A program made the translations under genes and the position numbers. The notes under the pieces were generated by a model. The model worked only from the letters and a program-made list of their open reading frames with translations, had not been told where the DNA came from and ran no database searches. Below are positions 34,846-43,472 of a DNA stretch of 64,000 nt, one piece after another; the first letter of the stretch is position 1, and each line of letters begins with the position of its first letter. Where the stretch lies: contig NZ_FNHI01000004.1 in assembly GCF_900103455.1 (NCBI RefSeq), positions 310,001 through 374,000 of the forward strand. Reading direction: 5' to 3'. This DNA comes from Streptomyces wuyuanensis. Its GTDB lineage: Bacteria; Actinomycetota; Actinomycetes; Streptomycetales; Streptomycetaceae.

Positions 34846-36904
34846 GCTGAAGCGATTCGGCAGGGGCAAGCTGCCGCGGGCCGCGCTCGTGGCGATCCTG
34901 CTGCTTCCGCTGCTCTACGGCGCGCTGTACCTGTGGTCGTTCTGGGACCCGTACAGCCGGCTCGACAGGATTCCCGTGGCGCTCGTCAACGCCGACAAGG
35001 GCGCGACCGCCGCCGGGAAGAAGATCGCCGCGGGCGACGAGATCACCGAGGGCCTGCGCGAGAGCGATGTCTTCGACTGGCACGAGGTGAGCTCCCAGGA
35101 GGCCCGCAAGGGCGTCGAGGACGGTACGTACTACCTGTCCCTGACCATGCCCGCCGACTTCAGCAAGCGCATCGCGTCCGCCTCCGGTGACGCGCCGGAG
35201 ACCGGGGCGCTGCAGGTGCGGACGAACGACGCGAACAACTACATCGTCGGGCAGATATCCCGCACCGTCTTCGCCGAGGTGCGCAAGTCCGCGTCCAAGA
35301 ACGCGTCCCGCTCGTTCCTCGACAAGATCTTCATCTCGTTCTCCGACATCCACGACGCGACCGAGAAGGCCGCCAAGGGAGCCGACAAGCTCAAGGGCGG
35401 CATCGGCAAGGCGAAGGAGGGCTCCAAGGAGCTCGCCGACGGCCTGAAGGACGCCAAGGACGGCAGCGGCAAGCTCAAGGGCGGCATCACCCGCCTCGAC
35501 GACGGTGCGGACAAGCTGGAGAAGGGCGCCCGCGAGGTCGCCGCCGGCACCCAGCGGCTGGCCGACAAGGTCAACGCCATCGCGGCCGACGTCCGGCCCT
35601 ACATCAAGGACGACGGCGCGACGGTCGGCGAGCACGCGCGCTTCGTGGAGAACGGCGCCCGCGCCGCGCGCAGCCATCTCGACCTCCTCGTGACGACCGC
35701 CCCCGCCGCGGCAACCAAGGCGCACGACGCCGCCGACAAGGCGGCCGCGCTGCACAAGTCCCGCTGCGAGGACGCCGTTCTGCCCGACCCCGCCGTCTGC
35801 TCCGTGCTGGAGAAGGCCAAGACCGCGACAGCCGACTCCGCGGCGGTCGCCGACGACGTCGCCAAGCTGGTGCGGGACAACAGCGGCGAACTCGAGCGGC
35901 TCGACGCCCGTCTCGCCAAGATCCAGAAGATGGCCAAGGACCTCGCCGACCGCTCCCCCACCCTCGACGAGGACGTCGAGAAGGCCGTCGCGGACGTCAA
36001 CCGGCTGAACTCCGGCGCGCACAAGGTCGCCAAGGGCGCCGGCGACCTCCACACGGGACTGGGCAGCGCGCGCACCGGATCCAGCGACCTGGACACCGGC
36101 GTGGGCAAGCTCAAGAACGGTGCTCACGACCTCGACGGCGGCATGTTCAAACTCGTCGACGGCTCGGGCGAGCTGGCCGGCGGACTCAACGACGGCGTCG
36201 GCAGGATCCCCGACTACGACAAGCAGGAGCGCGACCGCCGCACGGACGTGATGGCCGACCCGGTGCAGCTCGCCTCCCAGTCCCTGCACAAGGCGGACAA
36301 CTACGGCACGGGCTTCGCCCCGTACTTCATCCCGCTCTCCCTCTGGGTGGGCGCGATGGTGGCGTACATGCTGATCCAGCCGCTCAACCGGCGCGCCCTG
36401 GCCGCCGGCGCCTCGGCCTGGCGGATCGCCGTCGCCGGCTGGCTGCCGGTGGCCGCGATCGGACTGCTCCAGGTCGGTGCCCTGATGGCGGTGCTCCACT
36501 GGGGTCTCGGACTTCAGATGGCCCGCGCCGCCGGAACGGTCGGCTTCCTGGCGCTGGTCGTGTGCTGCTTCGCGGCGATCATCCAGTGGCTCAACGCCCG
36601 CTTCGGCGCGGCCGGCCGGATCCTGGTGCTCGCGCTGCTGATGCTGCAGCTGACCTCTGCGGGCGGCACGTACCCCGTCCAGACCAGCCCGCCGTTCTTC
36701 AACGCCGTGCATCCCTTCCTGCCGATGACGTACGTGGTCGAGGCGCTGCGCAGGCTCATCACGGGCGGCGGAGCCGGACCGGTGTGGCAGGCCGTGGCCG
36801 TACTCGTCGCGTTCACCGCCGGGGCGCTCGCCCTGACCGCGGTGTCGGCGCGGCGCAAGCAGGTGTGGACGTTCGACCGTCTTCACCCCGAGCTGAGCCT
36901 GTGA
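34817..36904 (+). CDS. YhgE/Pip-family membrane protein (ABC-2-like)
   Basis: A 695-residue protein with one N-terminal helix (about 20-42), a large extracytoplasmic region and five C-terminal helices (about 495-690) of ABC-2 type. The outside region (about 170-460) has repeated ~11-residue units rich in Gly, Lys, Asp and Leu (KLKGGIGKAKEGSKELADGL) that form a long helical or coiled stalk. Conserved YhgE/Pip start: PLLYGALYLWSFWDPYSRLDRIPVALVN. Relatives include the Lactococcus phage infection protein and actinobacterial MmpL-like or type VII helper proteins; the substrate is unknown. It is translated overlapping the ATPase-like gene, followed by TetR. Confidence 0.92.
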   Translation: MRSPKLAALELKRFGRGKLPRAALVAILLLPLLYGALYLWSFWDPYSRLDRIPVALVNADKGATAAGKKIAAGDEITEGLRESDVFDWHEVSSQEARKGVEDGTYYLSLTMPADFSKRIASASGDAPETGALQVRTNDANNYIVGQISRTVFAEVRKSASKNASRSFLDKIFISFSDIHDATEKAAKGADKLKGGIGKAKEGSKELADGLKDAKDGSGKLKGGITRLDDGADKLEKGAREVAAGTQRLADKVNAIAADVRPYIKDDGATVGEHARFVENGARAARSHLDLLVTTAPAAATKAHDAADKAAALHKSRCEDAVLPDPAVCSVLEKAKTATADSAAVADDVAKLVRDNSGELERLDARLAKIQKMAKDLADRSPTLDEDVEKAVADVNRLNSGAHKVAKGAGDLHTGLGSARTGSSDLDTGVGKLKNGAHDLDGGMFKLVDGSGELAGGLNDGVGRIPDYDKQERDRRTDVMADPVQLASQSLHKADNYGTGFAPYFIPLSLWVGAMVAYMLIQPLNRRALAAGASAWRIAVAGWLPVAAIGLLQVGALMAVLHWGLGLQMARAAGTVGFLALVVCCFAAIIQWLNARFGAAGRILVLALLMLQLTSAGGTYPVQTSPPFFNAVHPFLPMTYVVEALRRLITGGGAGPVWQAVAVLVAFTAGALALTAVSARRKQVWTFDRLHPELSL

Positions 36905-36917
36905 TCCGGGCGGACCT

Positions 36918-37541
36918 GTGAGAATCGGCACCATGAACAGCAGCAGCACCCGGAGACAGGCCACGCGCGCCAAGCTCTACGAGGCGGCGGTGACCCTGAT
37001 CGCCGAGCAGGGCTTCTCCGCCACCACGGTGGACGAGATCGCCGAGCGGGCCGGCGTGGCCAAGGGCACGGTCTACTACAACTTCAAGAGCAAGACCGAA
37101 CTCTTCGAGGAGCTGCTGCGGTTCGGCGTCGGCCTGCTGACCGCCTCCCTGCAGGAGGCGGCCGACGAGGCGGAGCGCCGCGGCGGGACCAAGATCGAGG
37201 CGCTGGACGGGATGATCCGGGCCGGTCTGGTCTTCATCGACCGCTACCCGGCCTTCACACAGCTGTACGTCGCCGAGCTGTGGCGCACGAACCGGGCCTG
37301 GCAGTCGACGCTGATGGTGGTCCGTCAGCAGGCGGTGGCCGTTGTCGAGACGGTGCTCAGGGAAGGCGTCGAGCGGGGTGAGCTGAGCGAGGAGATCGAC
37401 ATCCCGCTGACCGCCGCGGCGCTGGTCGGGATGGTGCTGGTGGCGGCGCTCGACTGGCAGGCGTTCCAGCGGGAGCGGTCGCTCGACGACGTCCACGCGG
37501 CCCTGTCCCGGCTGCTGCACGGCCGGGTCGGCGGCTGCTGA
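36918..37541 (+). CDS. TetR-family repressor, probable regulator of its own operon
   Basis: A 207-residue TetR regulator. The helix-turn-helix is ATTVDEIAERAGVAKGTVYYNFKSKTELFEELL (about 34-66), and the C-terminal ligand domain is helical. It lies 13 bases after the Pip stop in the same operon. The palindrome ACTGACCAGTCAGT at the operon promoter (33731-33744) is the likely target; this is inference. Start: GTG at 36918; the ATG at 36933 is an alternative with no better ribosome site. Confidence 0.93.
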   Translation: MRIGTMNSSSTRRQATRAKLYEAAVTLIAEQGFSATTVDEIAERAGVAKGTVYYNFKSKTELFEELLRFGVGLLTASLQEAADEAERRGGTKIEALDGMIRAGLVFIDRYPAFTQLYVAELWRTNRAWQSTLMVVRQQAVAVVETVLREGVERGELSEEIDIPLTAAALVGMVLVAALDWQAFQRERSLDDVHAALSRLLHGRVGGC

Positions 37542-37629
37542 GGCCCGACCGGTCCCCGGTCCCCCACGGGCGGCCGTGAGGGCCGGTGACCGCACCGCCG
37601 GCAGGGCGCCGGCGACACGAACGACGAGA

Positions 37630-37674
37630 GCCGGTGCGGTGAAGCTCGATCCCCCCGAGCTTCGCCGCACCGGC
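37630..37674 (+). terminator. 19-bp hairpin after the TetR gene
   Basis: Arms at 37630-37648 and 37656-37674 pair over 19 positions with one G-T wobble, around a seven-base loop. It closes the ATPase-Pip-TetR operon. I see no gene in the remaining 37675-37935, apart from a possible promoter for the next gene (-10 TACGAT at 37923-37928). Confidence 0.8.
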
Positions 37675-37935
37675 GATTCCCCCGTCGTTCCCCCGTTGCC
37701 CCGTACCTCTGTTCCTCCGGGTCCGGGCAACCCCCGTTCGGCAGGTGCGCCGCGCCGTTCCGCCGCCCCGTGCCGGCGGTGCCGGCGCCGCGCCCCTTCC
37801 GTGGCCTCCACTCTCCCGTCCGGGCAGGTCGGCCCTCATCCGCGCGCCTACTCATCTCCCGCACTAGGTACGGATACTCAGAGGCCCGTGCTCATCCCCA
37901 CCCGCACGGGGTGCGGGCTGGTTACGATCGCGTCC

Positions 37936-38553
37936 GTGTCCGTACTCCCCCTGGTCTTCACGAGCGGCTGGGCCAGCGGCGTCAACGCGTACGCGGTGGT
38001 CCTGCTGCTCGGCCTGTTCGGCGCCGCCGGGCTCACCGACGAGGTGCCCGAGTCGCTGCAACGCACCGACGTGCTGAGCGCGGCCGGTGTGCTCTTCCTG
38101 TGCGAGGCGGTCGCGGACAAGATCCCGTACGTCGACTCGGCGTGGGACTCGGTCCACACGGTGATCCGGCCGGTGGCCGGAGCGGTGGTGGCGGCGCTGC
38201 TGGCAGGGGAGAGCGGATCCCTGCCGGAGCTCGCGGCCGGCGCGGTCGGCGGCACCACGGCCCTGATGAGCCATCTGGTGAAGGCCGGCACCAGGATGGC
38301 GGTCAACACCTCCCCCGAGCCGTTCAGCAACATCGCCGTGAGCACGGCGGAGGACCTCGGGGTCGCCGGGATCGTCACGCTCGCCCTCTTCCATCCGCTG
38401 CCGGCGGCGATCATCGCGGCGACGCTGCTCGCGCTGGGGCTGGTGATACTGGTGTTCCTCGCTTCGCGGATCCGCCGGTTCCTCCGGCGCCGCGCCCAGC
38501 GCCGGGAGGAGAGACGCGTCGCCGCCGGCCTGCAGGGGCCACCACCCCGTTGA
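37936..38553 (+). CDS. DUF4126 membrane protein
   Basis: A 205-residue membrane protein of the DUF4126 family (LVFTSGWASGVNAYAVVLLLGLFGAAGL, ESLQRTDVLSAAGVLFLCEAVADKIPYVDSAWD, GTTALMSHLVKAGTRMAVNTSPEPFSN). Five to six hydrophobic segments; the C-terminus is basic. Function unknown. I chose the GTG at 37936 because the family starts here. A -10-like TACGAT ends eight bases upstream and there is no Shine-Dalgarno site, so the mRNA may be leaderless. The frame stays open far upstream (to about 37576), but those residues are low-complexity and not typical. Confidence 0.88.
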   Translation: MSVLPLVFTSGWASGVNAYAVVLLLGLFGAAGLTDEVPESLQRTDVLSAAGVLFLCEAVADKIPYVDSAWDSVHTVIRPVAGAVVAALLAGESGSLPELAAGAVGGTTALMSHLVKAGTRMAVNTSPEPFSNIAVSTAEDLGVAGIVTLALFHPLPAAIIAATLLALGLVILVFLASRIRRFLRRRAQRREERRVAAGLQGPPPR

Positions 38554-38583
38554 CTGTCGGAGGCGGCCGATACAGTCCCTGAC

Positions 38584-40095
38584 ATGGCACGGATTGTGGT
38601 GATCGGCGCCGGGATGGGCGCCATGGCGGCCGCTGCCCGGCTGGCCGTGGCGGGCCACCGGGTGACGGTGTACGAGCGGGCGGACACGTACGGCGGCGCG
38701 GTGCGCCGGTTCGAGCGTGACGGCTTCGCCTTCGACACCGGCCCCGGCCTGCTCCATCTGCCCGCCGTCTGGCGGGACTTCTTCGTGAAGACCGGCAAGG
38801 AGCCGCTGGAGAAGTGCGTCGAACTGGTCCAGGTCGACCCGGCGAGCCGTCATGTCTTCTCGGACGGCACGGCCGTGACCCTGCCGAACGCCTCGCGCGC
38901 GGGCGTCGTCTCGGCGCTGGACGAGGCGCTCGGCGCCGGAGCGGGCGAGCGCTGGGGCGACTTCCTGGGGCGGGCGCGGGACGCCTGGGACCGTTCACGA
39001 CGGCCGCTGCTGGAGGAGCCGCTGCCCGCGGACACCTCCCTCTTCGCCGGGGACCCCTATCCGGCGCTCAGGGGCGGGCTCCTGCGCCGCCCGGCGCGAA
39101 CCCTCGCCGAGGTGGGCCGGCGTGAGCTGCGCGATCCGCGGCTGGCTGCGCTGCTGGATAGCCACGCCCTGGCGTACGGCTTCGATCCCGCCTCGGCCCC
39201 GGCGTCCGCCGCCGTCCTGCCGTACATGGAGCAGACCTTCGGCAGTTGGTACGTGCGGGGCGGGATGCGGGCGCTCGCGGACGCGGTCCACGAGCGGTGC
39301 CTCGCGCGCAAGGTGGAGTTCGTCCTCGGCGCCGAGGTGACGGACGTACGGATCGAGGACGGCCGGGCGGTCGGGGTGGTACTGGCGGACGGCCGCACGG
39401 CCGGGGCCGATCACGTGGTAGCGGGCGCGCCCGTCCCCGCGCTCTACCGGGACCAGGTCCTGCCGTGGGGCTCCCAGGACGAGTGGCCGCACCACCAGTC
39501 GGCGCTGCGAACCGGGCGGGTCACGGTCTGTCTGGCCCTGCGCGGCGCCCGCAAGGAGGGCGCGGCGCACCGGACGGTGGTGCACTCGCCCGACCGGGCC
39601 GGGGAGTCGGCGGGGCTGGCCGCCGGGCGGCTGTGCGAGCGGCCGACGGTCGTGGTGCTCCGGCCGGACGACGAGCGGCTGCGGCCCGCCGGCCACGAGG
39701 CGGTGACGGTGACCGCGACCGTCCCCGCCGGAGCAGGCGACCGGACGCCGGACGATCCGTGGGCCGGCGACGCAACGGACGCGCAGGCGTTCGCGGACCG
39801 GATGACGGCGGCCGCGGAAGCGGCCGTCCCGGGCCTGCGGGAGCGGCTGCTGTGGCGCGAGGTGCGCACGCCCGAGGACACCTTCCGGGAGACGGGCTCC
39901 CCCCGGGTGCCCGGGCCCGCCCTGGCCGGAGCGGGCGGGGCACTGCTGCCCGCCGCGAACGTGTCACCCGTGCCCGGGATGTACTTCGCGGGCGGCTGGT
40001 CGCACCCCGGCGGCGGTCTCGCGCACAGCGGGATGTCGGGCGCGCTGGTGGCCGGCCTCATCGTGGAGGGCGCGGACTTCCGCGGCTCACAGTGA
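38584..40095 (+). CDS. FAD-dependent oxidoreductase, phytoene-desaturase-like
   Basis: A 503-residue flavoprotein with the N-terminal dinucleotide motif VVIGAGMGAMAAAARLAVAG (5-24) and an ERADTYGGAV motif typical of CrtI/protoporphyrinogen-oxidase-like amine oxidases. The C-terminal FAD segment is MYFAGGWSHPGGGLAHSGMSGALVAGLI. It lies 30 bases after the DUF4126 gene on the same strand. No carotenoid synthesis genes are near, so the CrtI-like similarity should not be read as a carotenoid role. The substrate is unknown. Confidence 0.9.
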   Translation: MARIVVIGAGMGAMAAAARLAVAGHRVTVYERADTYGGAVRRFERDGFAFDTGPGLLHLPAVWRDFFVKTGKEPLEKCVELVQVDPASRHVFSDGTAVTLPNASRAGVVSALDEALGAGAGERWGDFLGRARDAWDRSRRPLLEEPLPADTSLFAGDPYPALRGGLLRRPARTLAEVGRRELRDPRLAALLDSHALAYGFDPASAPASAAVLPYMEQTFGSWYVRGGMRALADAVHERCLARKVEFVLGAEVTDVRIEDGRAVGVVLADGRTAGADHVVAGAPVPALYRDQVLPWGSQDEWPHHQSALRTGRVTVCLALRGARKEGAAHRTVVHSPDRAGESAGLAAGRLCERPTVVVLRPDDERLRPAGHEAVTVTATVPAGAGDRTPDDPWAGDATDAQAFADRMTAAAEAAVPGLRERLLWREVRTPEDTFRETGSPRVPGPALAGAGGALLPAANVSPVPGMYFAGGWSHPGGGLAHSGMSGALVAGLIVEGADFRGSQ

Positions 40096-40213
40096 GCTGA
40101 TCCCCCGCGCCATACGGGTACGCGCGACCCGCACACCCCGCCGCGGGAGGCACGGGCCGGAGGCGAGTCGGGCTCGGCTCCGCGCGGGGGTGGCCGGCCG
40201 GGGCGGCCGGGCC

Positions 40214-41101
40214 TCAGTAGCGGTAGGTCTGGCCGTTGGGGTCGTTCTGGTAGCCCGGGTCGTAGCCGTACTCGGAGGGCTGGTCGGCCGGCGGCGGGAC
40301 CTGGTCGCCGTCGCGCTGCAGCGGCACCCACACGCCGCCCGGCGGCGTCTCGTTGTAGCCCTGCGAGGCGTAGGGGTCCGCGTACTGCTGCCGGCCGCCG
40401 TAGCTGTCGTACGAGCCGTAGCCCTGGGCGCCGTCGGCGTACGGATCGGAGTAGGCGGCGTACTGCTGCTGCCCGGTGCCGTAGTCGTACGAACCGGCGT
40501 ACGCGTCGTGGGCCCCGGCCGGCTGCTGGTACCCCTGCCCCTGGGCGTAGGCGTCGGCGTAGCCGGAGGGGTAGCCGCCGTAGTGGGCCGCGCCCTCGCC
40601 GCCCTCGGTGTGGTCCGCCGCGTAGGGCGCGTCCGAGTAGATGCCGTACTGCCCGGTGTCGTCGGGGAGCGGCTGCGGCTCGTAGACGGTGTCGGCCGCG
40701 GCGGCCGGGGGCTCCTCCGTGGCGGGAGCGGGCGGACCCGGGCGGTCCCGGTCGTAGGAGTCCTCGTAGTCGATGCCGGTCACCTCGAGCACCGGATCAC
40801 GGTCGACCGGGGCGGCACCCGACCTGCGGCGGCGGCTGGAGCCCGGGCTCCCGCCCAGCGCCCAGCCGGTGGAGAAGCCGCGCCGGAAGGAGAGGGTGAC
40901 GTACGTCTGGCCGACCGCGAACGCGGCCGCGCCGACGCCGATCACGATGATGTTCGGCAGCAGCACACCGACGACCACGCCGAGGAAGCCGACGAACGCG
41001 ACCAGCCGCCAGCGCAGCCGCGCCTTGTACTGCAGCAGCACCTCGCCGAGCAGCCACAGCGCGACAATGCCGAACGCGATGTAGAGCGCCGTCCAGCCCA
41101 T
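40214..41101 (-). CDS. Membrane protein with long tyrosine-rich low-complexity tail
   Basis: A 295-residue protein. Two to three hydrophobic helices (about 5-75) include WTALYIAFGIVALWLLGEVLLQ and LVAFVGFLGVVVGVLLPNIIVIGVG. After residue ~95 the chain is low-complexity, first Asp/Pro/Ala-rich, then (about 140-295) very rich in Tyr, Gly, Gln, Asp and Ala with many GY/YA/YG repeats, ending TYRY. This composition is like prion-like or phase-separating domains. I do not recognise a family with known function. It lies 51 bases after metF on the same strand and may share its transcript. Confidence 0.85.
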   Translation of the reverse strand: MGWTALYIAFGIVALWLLGEVLLQYKARLRWRLVAFVGFLGVVVGVLLPNIIVIGVGAAAFAVGQTYVTLSFRRGFSTGWALGGSPGSSRRRRSGAAPVDRDPVLEVTGIDYEDSYDRDRPGPPAPATEEPPAAAADTVYEPQPLPDDTGQYGIYSDAPYAADHTEGGEGAAHYGGYPSGYADAYAQGQGYQQPAGAHDAYAGSYDYGTGQQQYAAYSDPYADGAQGYGSYDSYGGRQQYADPYASQGYNETPPGGVWVPLQRDGDQVPPPADQPSEYGYDPGYQNDPNGQTYRY

Positions 41102-41152
41102 GCCCGCCCCTCTCCTGCGGCCTTCCGCCCGGGGTTGCGGCGGTGCGGCCGT

Positions 41153-42070
41153 TCACGACTGCTGGTGCAGTCCGAGATTCTCGTAGATTTCGAGCGTCGC
41201 GGTGGAATTGTTGAGCGTGATGAAGTGCAACCCGGGGACACCCTCGGAGAGCAGCCGGGCGCAGAACTCCGTCGCGAACTCGATACCGATGGAGCGTACA
41301 GCGGCGGGGTCGTCCGCGACGGCGCGGATCCTCTGTTCGAGTTCGGCGGGGAACGACGCGTTGCTGAGCTGGGCGAACCGTTCGATCTGCTTCACGCTGG
41401 TGACGGGCATGATCTCGGGGATGATCGGGGTCTCGCAGCCCGCCTCGGCGACGCTGTCGCGCAGCCGCAGATAGTCCTCCACCCGGAAGAACATCTGCGT
41501 GATCGCGTAGTCCGCACCGGCGCGGCACTTGTCCACGAAGTGCCCGATGTCCGTTTCCCAGTCGCCGGAGCGGGGGTGCATCTCGGGGAAGGCCGCGACT
41601 CCGACGCAGAAGTCGCCCGACTCCTTGATCAGCCGGACGAGCTCCGCCGCGTACCGCACACCGTCGGGATGTTCGACCCATTCGCCCATCGGGTCGCCGG
41701 GCGGGTCGCCGCGGACGGCGAGGATGTTCCTGATCCCTGCGTCCGCGTACTGGCCGATCATGTTGCGCAGTTCGGCGATGGAGTGGTTCACCGCGGTGAG
41801 GTGCGCGACCGGGGTGAGCGTGGTGTCGGCGGCGATCTGCTGGGTGGCCTTGACCGTGCCCGCGCGGGTGGATCCCCCGGCGCCGTACGTCACCGAGACG
41901 AAGTTCGGCTGCACCGCCTCGACACGCCGCAGCGCGTTCCAGAGGTTCCGCTCGCCCTTCTCGGTCTTGGGCGCCCAGAACTCGAAGGAGTACGAGGTCT
42001 TGCCGGTTTCGAGCAGTTCGCGCACGGTGCGTGCGCGATCCGTCCGGGTGGATGCTGTGCCGAGGGCCAT
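41153..42070 (-). CDS. metF: Methylenetetrahydrofolate reductase
   Basis: An FAD-dependent TIM-barrel enzyme reducing 5,10-methylene-THF to 5-methyl-THF for methionine synthesis. Signatures include [65 protein letters not shown] and [14 protein letters not shown]. It has 305 residues, the short bacterial form without a SAM-regulatory domain. The start is ATG at 42070. I see no clear SAM or B12 riboswitch upstream. Confidence 0.97.
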   Translation of the reverse strand: MALGTASTRTDRARTVRELLETGKTSYSFEFWAPKTEKGERNLWNALRRVEAVQPNFVSVTYGAGGSTRAGTVKATQQIAADTTLTPVAHLTAVNHSIAELRNMIGQYADAGIRNILAVRGDPPGDPMGEWVEHPDGVRYAAELVRLIKESGDFCVGVAAFPEMHPRSGDWETDIGHFVDKCRAGADYAITQMFFRVEDYLRLRDSVAEAGCETPIIPEIMPVTSVKQIERFAQLSNASFPAELEQRIRAVADDPAAVRSIGIEFATEFCARLLSEGVPGLHFITLNNSTATLEIYENLGLHQQS

Positions 42071-42146
42071 AGTCGCAGGTTATCCACGGGGCAGCGGTCT
42101 CCCAACCGCATTCCACCCATCGGACACGGATCGCTCATGAATCGGC

Positions 42147-42797
42147 CTACTGCGCGTAGGCCCGTATCCGCTTGGCGAGACGGGCGGCGGCAGCGGCGGG
42201 GTCGTCGGCCTCCGTGATCGCCCGGACGACGACGACCCGGCGGGCACCCGCCTCCAGGACCTCGTCGAGATTGCCGGCGTCGATCCCGCCGATCGCGAAC
42301 CAGGGGCGGTCCTGGCCGAGCGAGGCCGCGTACCGGACCAGGTCGAGGCCGGGGGCGGGCCGGCCCGGCTTGGTCGGCGTGGGCCAGCAGGGACCGGTGC
42401 AGAAGTAGTCCACTCCCGGCTCGGCGGCTGCCGCGTCGACCTCCTCGCGGGCGTGGGTGGAGCGCCCGATCAGCACCTCGCCGCCGAGGATCGCCCGGGC
42501 CGCCGGGACGGGCAGGTCGCCCTGGCCGAGGTGCAGCACGCCGGAGCCGATCGCGTGGGCGACATCGGCCCGGTCGTTGACCGCGAGGAGCTTGCCGTGG
42601 CTGCGGCAGGCGTCGGCGAACACCGCGAGGTGCTCCAGCTCCTCGCCGGCCTCCATGCCCTTGTCGCGCAGCTGCACGACGTCCACCCCGGAGGAGAGGA
42701 CGGCGTCCAGGAACTCCGGCAGGTCGCCCTGGCGCTTGCGGGCGTCCGTGCAGAGGTAGAGCCGGGCGTCGGACAGCGCCGCGCGGGATGCGGACAT
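42147..42797 (-). CDS. thiE: Thiamine phosphate synthase
   Basis: A TIM-barrel enzyme joining HMP-PP and thiazole phosphate into thiamine phosphate. Motifs: [88 protein letters not shown] and [11 protein letters not shown]. The chosen ATG at 42797 has GGGGGG eight bases upstream and gives 216 residues; the frame extends upstream but without family sequence. No TPP riboswitch is seen in front of it, unlike thiO. Confidence 0.96.
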   Translation of the reverse strand: MSASRAALSDARLYLCTDARKRQGDLPEFLDAVLSSGVDVVQLRDKGMEAGEELEHLAVFADACRSHGKLLAVNDRADVAHAIGSGVLHLGQGDLPVPAARAILGGEVLIGRSTHAREEVDAAAAEPGVDYFCTGPCWPTPTKPGRPAPGLDLVRYAASLGQDRPWFAIGGIDAGNLDEVLEAGARRVVVVRAITEADDPAAAAARLAKRIRAYAQ

Positions 42798-42920
42798 GGT
42801 TGGTACCCCCCGGGGTGGGTCGGCGGTGCACGCGCCGAGACCGGACGGTCCGGCCCGGTGCGCGCACCGCATCCAGATTGGTGTGTCAGGGACGCCGGCG
42901 GCGACGTGCTCGGGACGACG

Positions 42921-43286
42921 TCAGACGGCGAGCGCCTGGGCCCGGCGCTTCACCTCCGTGCCGCGATTCTCGCTGAGCGCCTCCGCGGGGGTCCCCGGCA
43001 GGGTCGGGTCCGGTGTGAAGAGCCACTCCAGCATCTCTTCGTCGGTGAAGCCGTCGTCCTTCAGGAGCGTCAGGGTGCCGGAGAGGCCCTTGACCACCTT
43101 GCCGCCCTTGATGAAGGCGGCAGGGACCTGGAGCGTCCGGTTCTCACCGCGGCGCACGGCGATCAGCTGACCCTCCTTGACCAGCTGCCGTACGCGCGTC
43201 ACCTCGACGTCGAGCTTTTCCGCGACGTCGGGCAGGTGGAGCCAGGCGGGGACGAGAGCATCGATCTTTGCGTCAATCTCGGTCAC
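42921..43286 (-). CDS. Rv2175c-family DNA-binding protein
   Basis: A 121-residue protein with a winged-helix-like N-terminus (WLHLPDVAEKLDVEVTRVRQLVKEGQLIAVRRGENRTLQVPAAFI) and C-terminal GTLTLLKDDGFTDEEMLEWLFTPDPTLPGTPAEAL, matching the family of M. tuberculosis Rv2175c. That protein is a DNA-binding substrate of the kinase PknL. GTG at 43286 is chosen because the family begins TEIDAKIDALVP. It follows 123 bases upstream of thiE on the same strand. A Ser/Thr kinase gene lies 4.3 kb away. Confidence 0.88.
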   Translation of the reverse strand: MTEIDAKIDALVPAWLHLPDVAEKLDVEVTRVRQLVKEGQLIAVRRGENRTLQVPAAFIKGGKVVKGLSGTLTLLKDDGFTDEEMLEWLFTPDPTLPGTPAEALSENRGTEVKRRAQALAV

Positions 43287-43472
43287 GGGACCAAGCGTGC
43301 CATCCCGGACCGACAGTCGGTAGCGGGGCCCGGTCGAGCTGCGGCCTTCAGAGGGACAAGCGACACCCCAGCGCCGCCTCCGAAGGCCCCGGAAGCCCGG
43401 GAACGTCACCTTCCGCGGGGTGCGGCCGGCCGCTCGGAGCACCGCGGCCCCCGGTCAGGGCACCGCCTCCGG

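Noticed and set aside
34817..36904. Prophage origin suggested by the 'phage infection protein' family name
   Set aside because: The name comes from a phage receptor in Lactococcus; no phage genes are near and base composition is like the neighbours.
38584..40095. Carotenoid phytoene desaturase
   Set aside because: FAD motifs fit the broad family, but there are no phytoene synthase or cyclase genes around.
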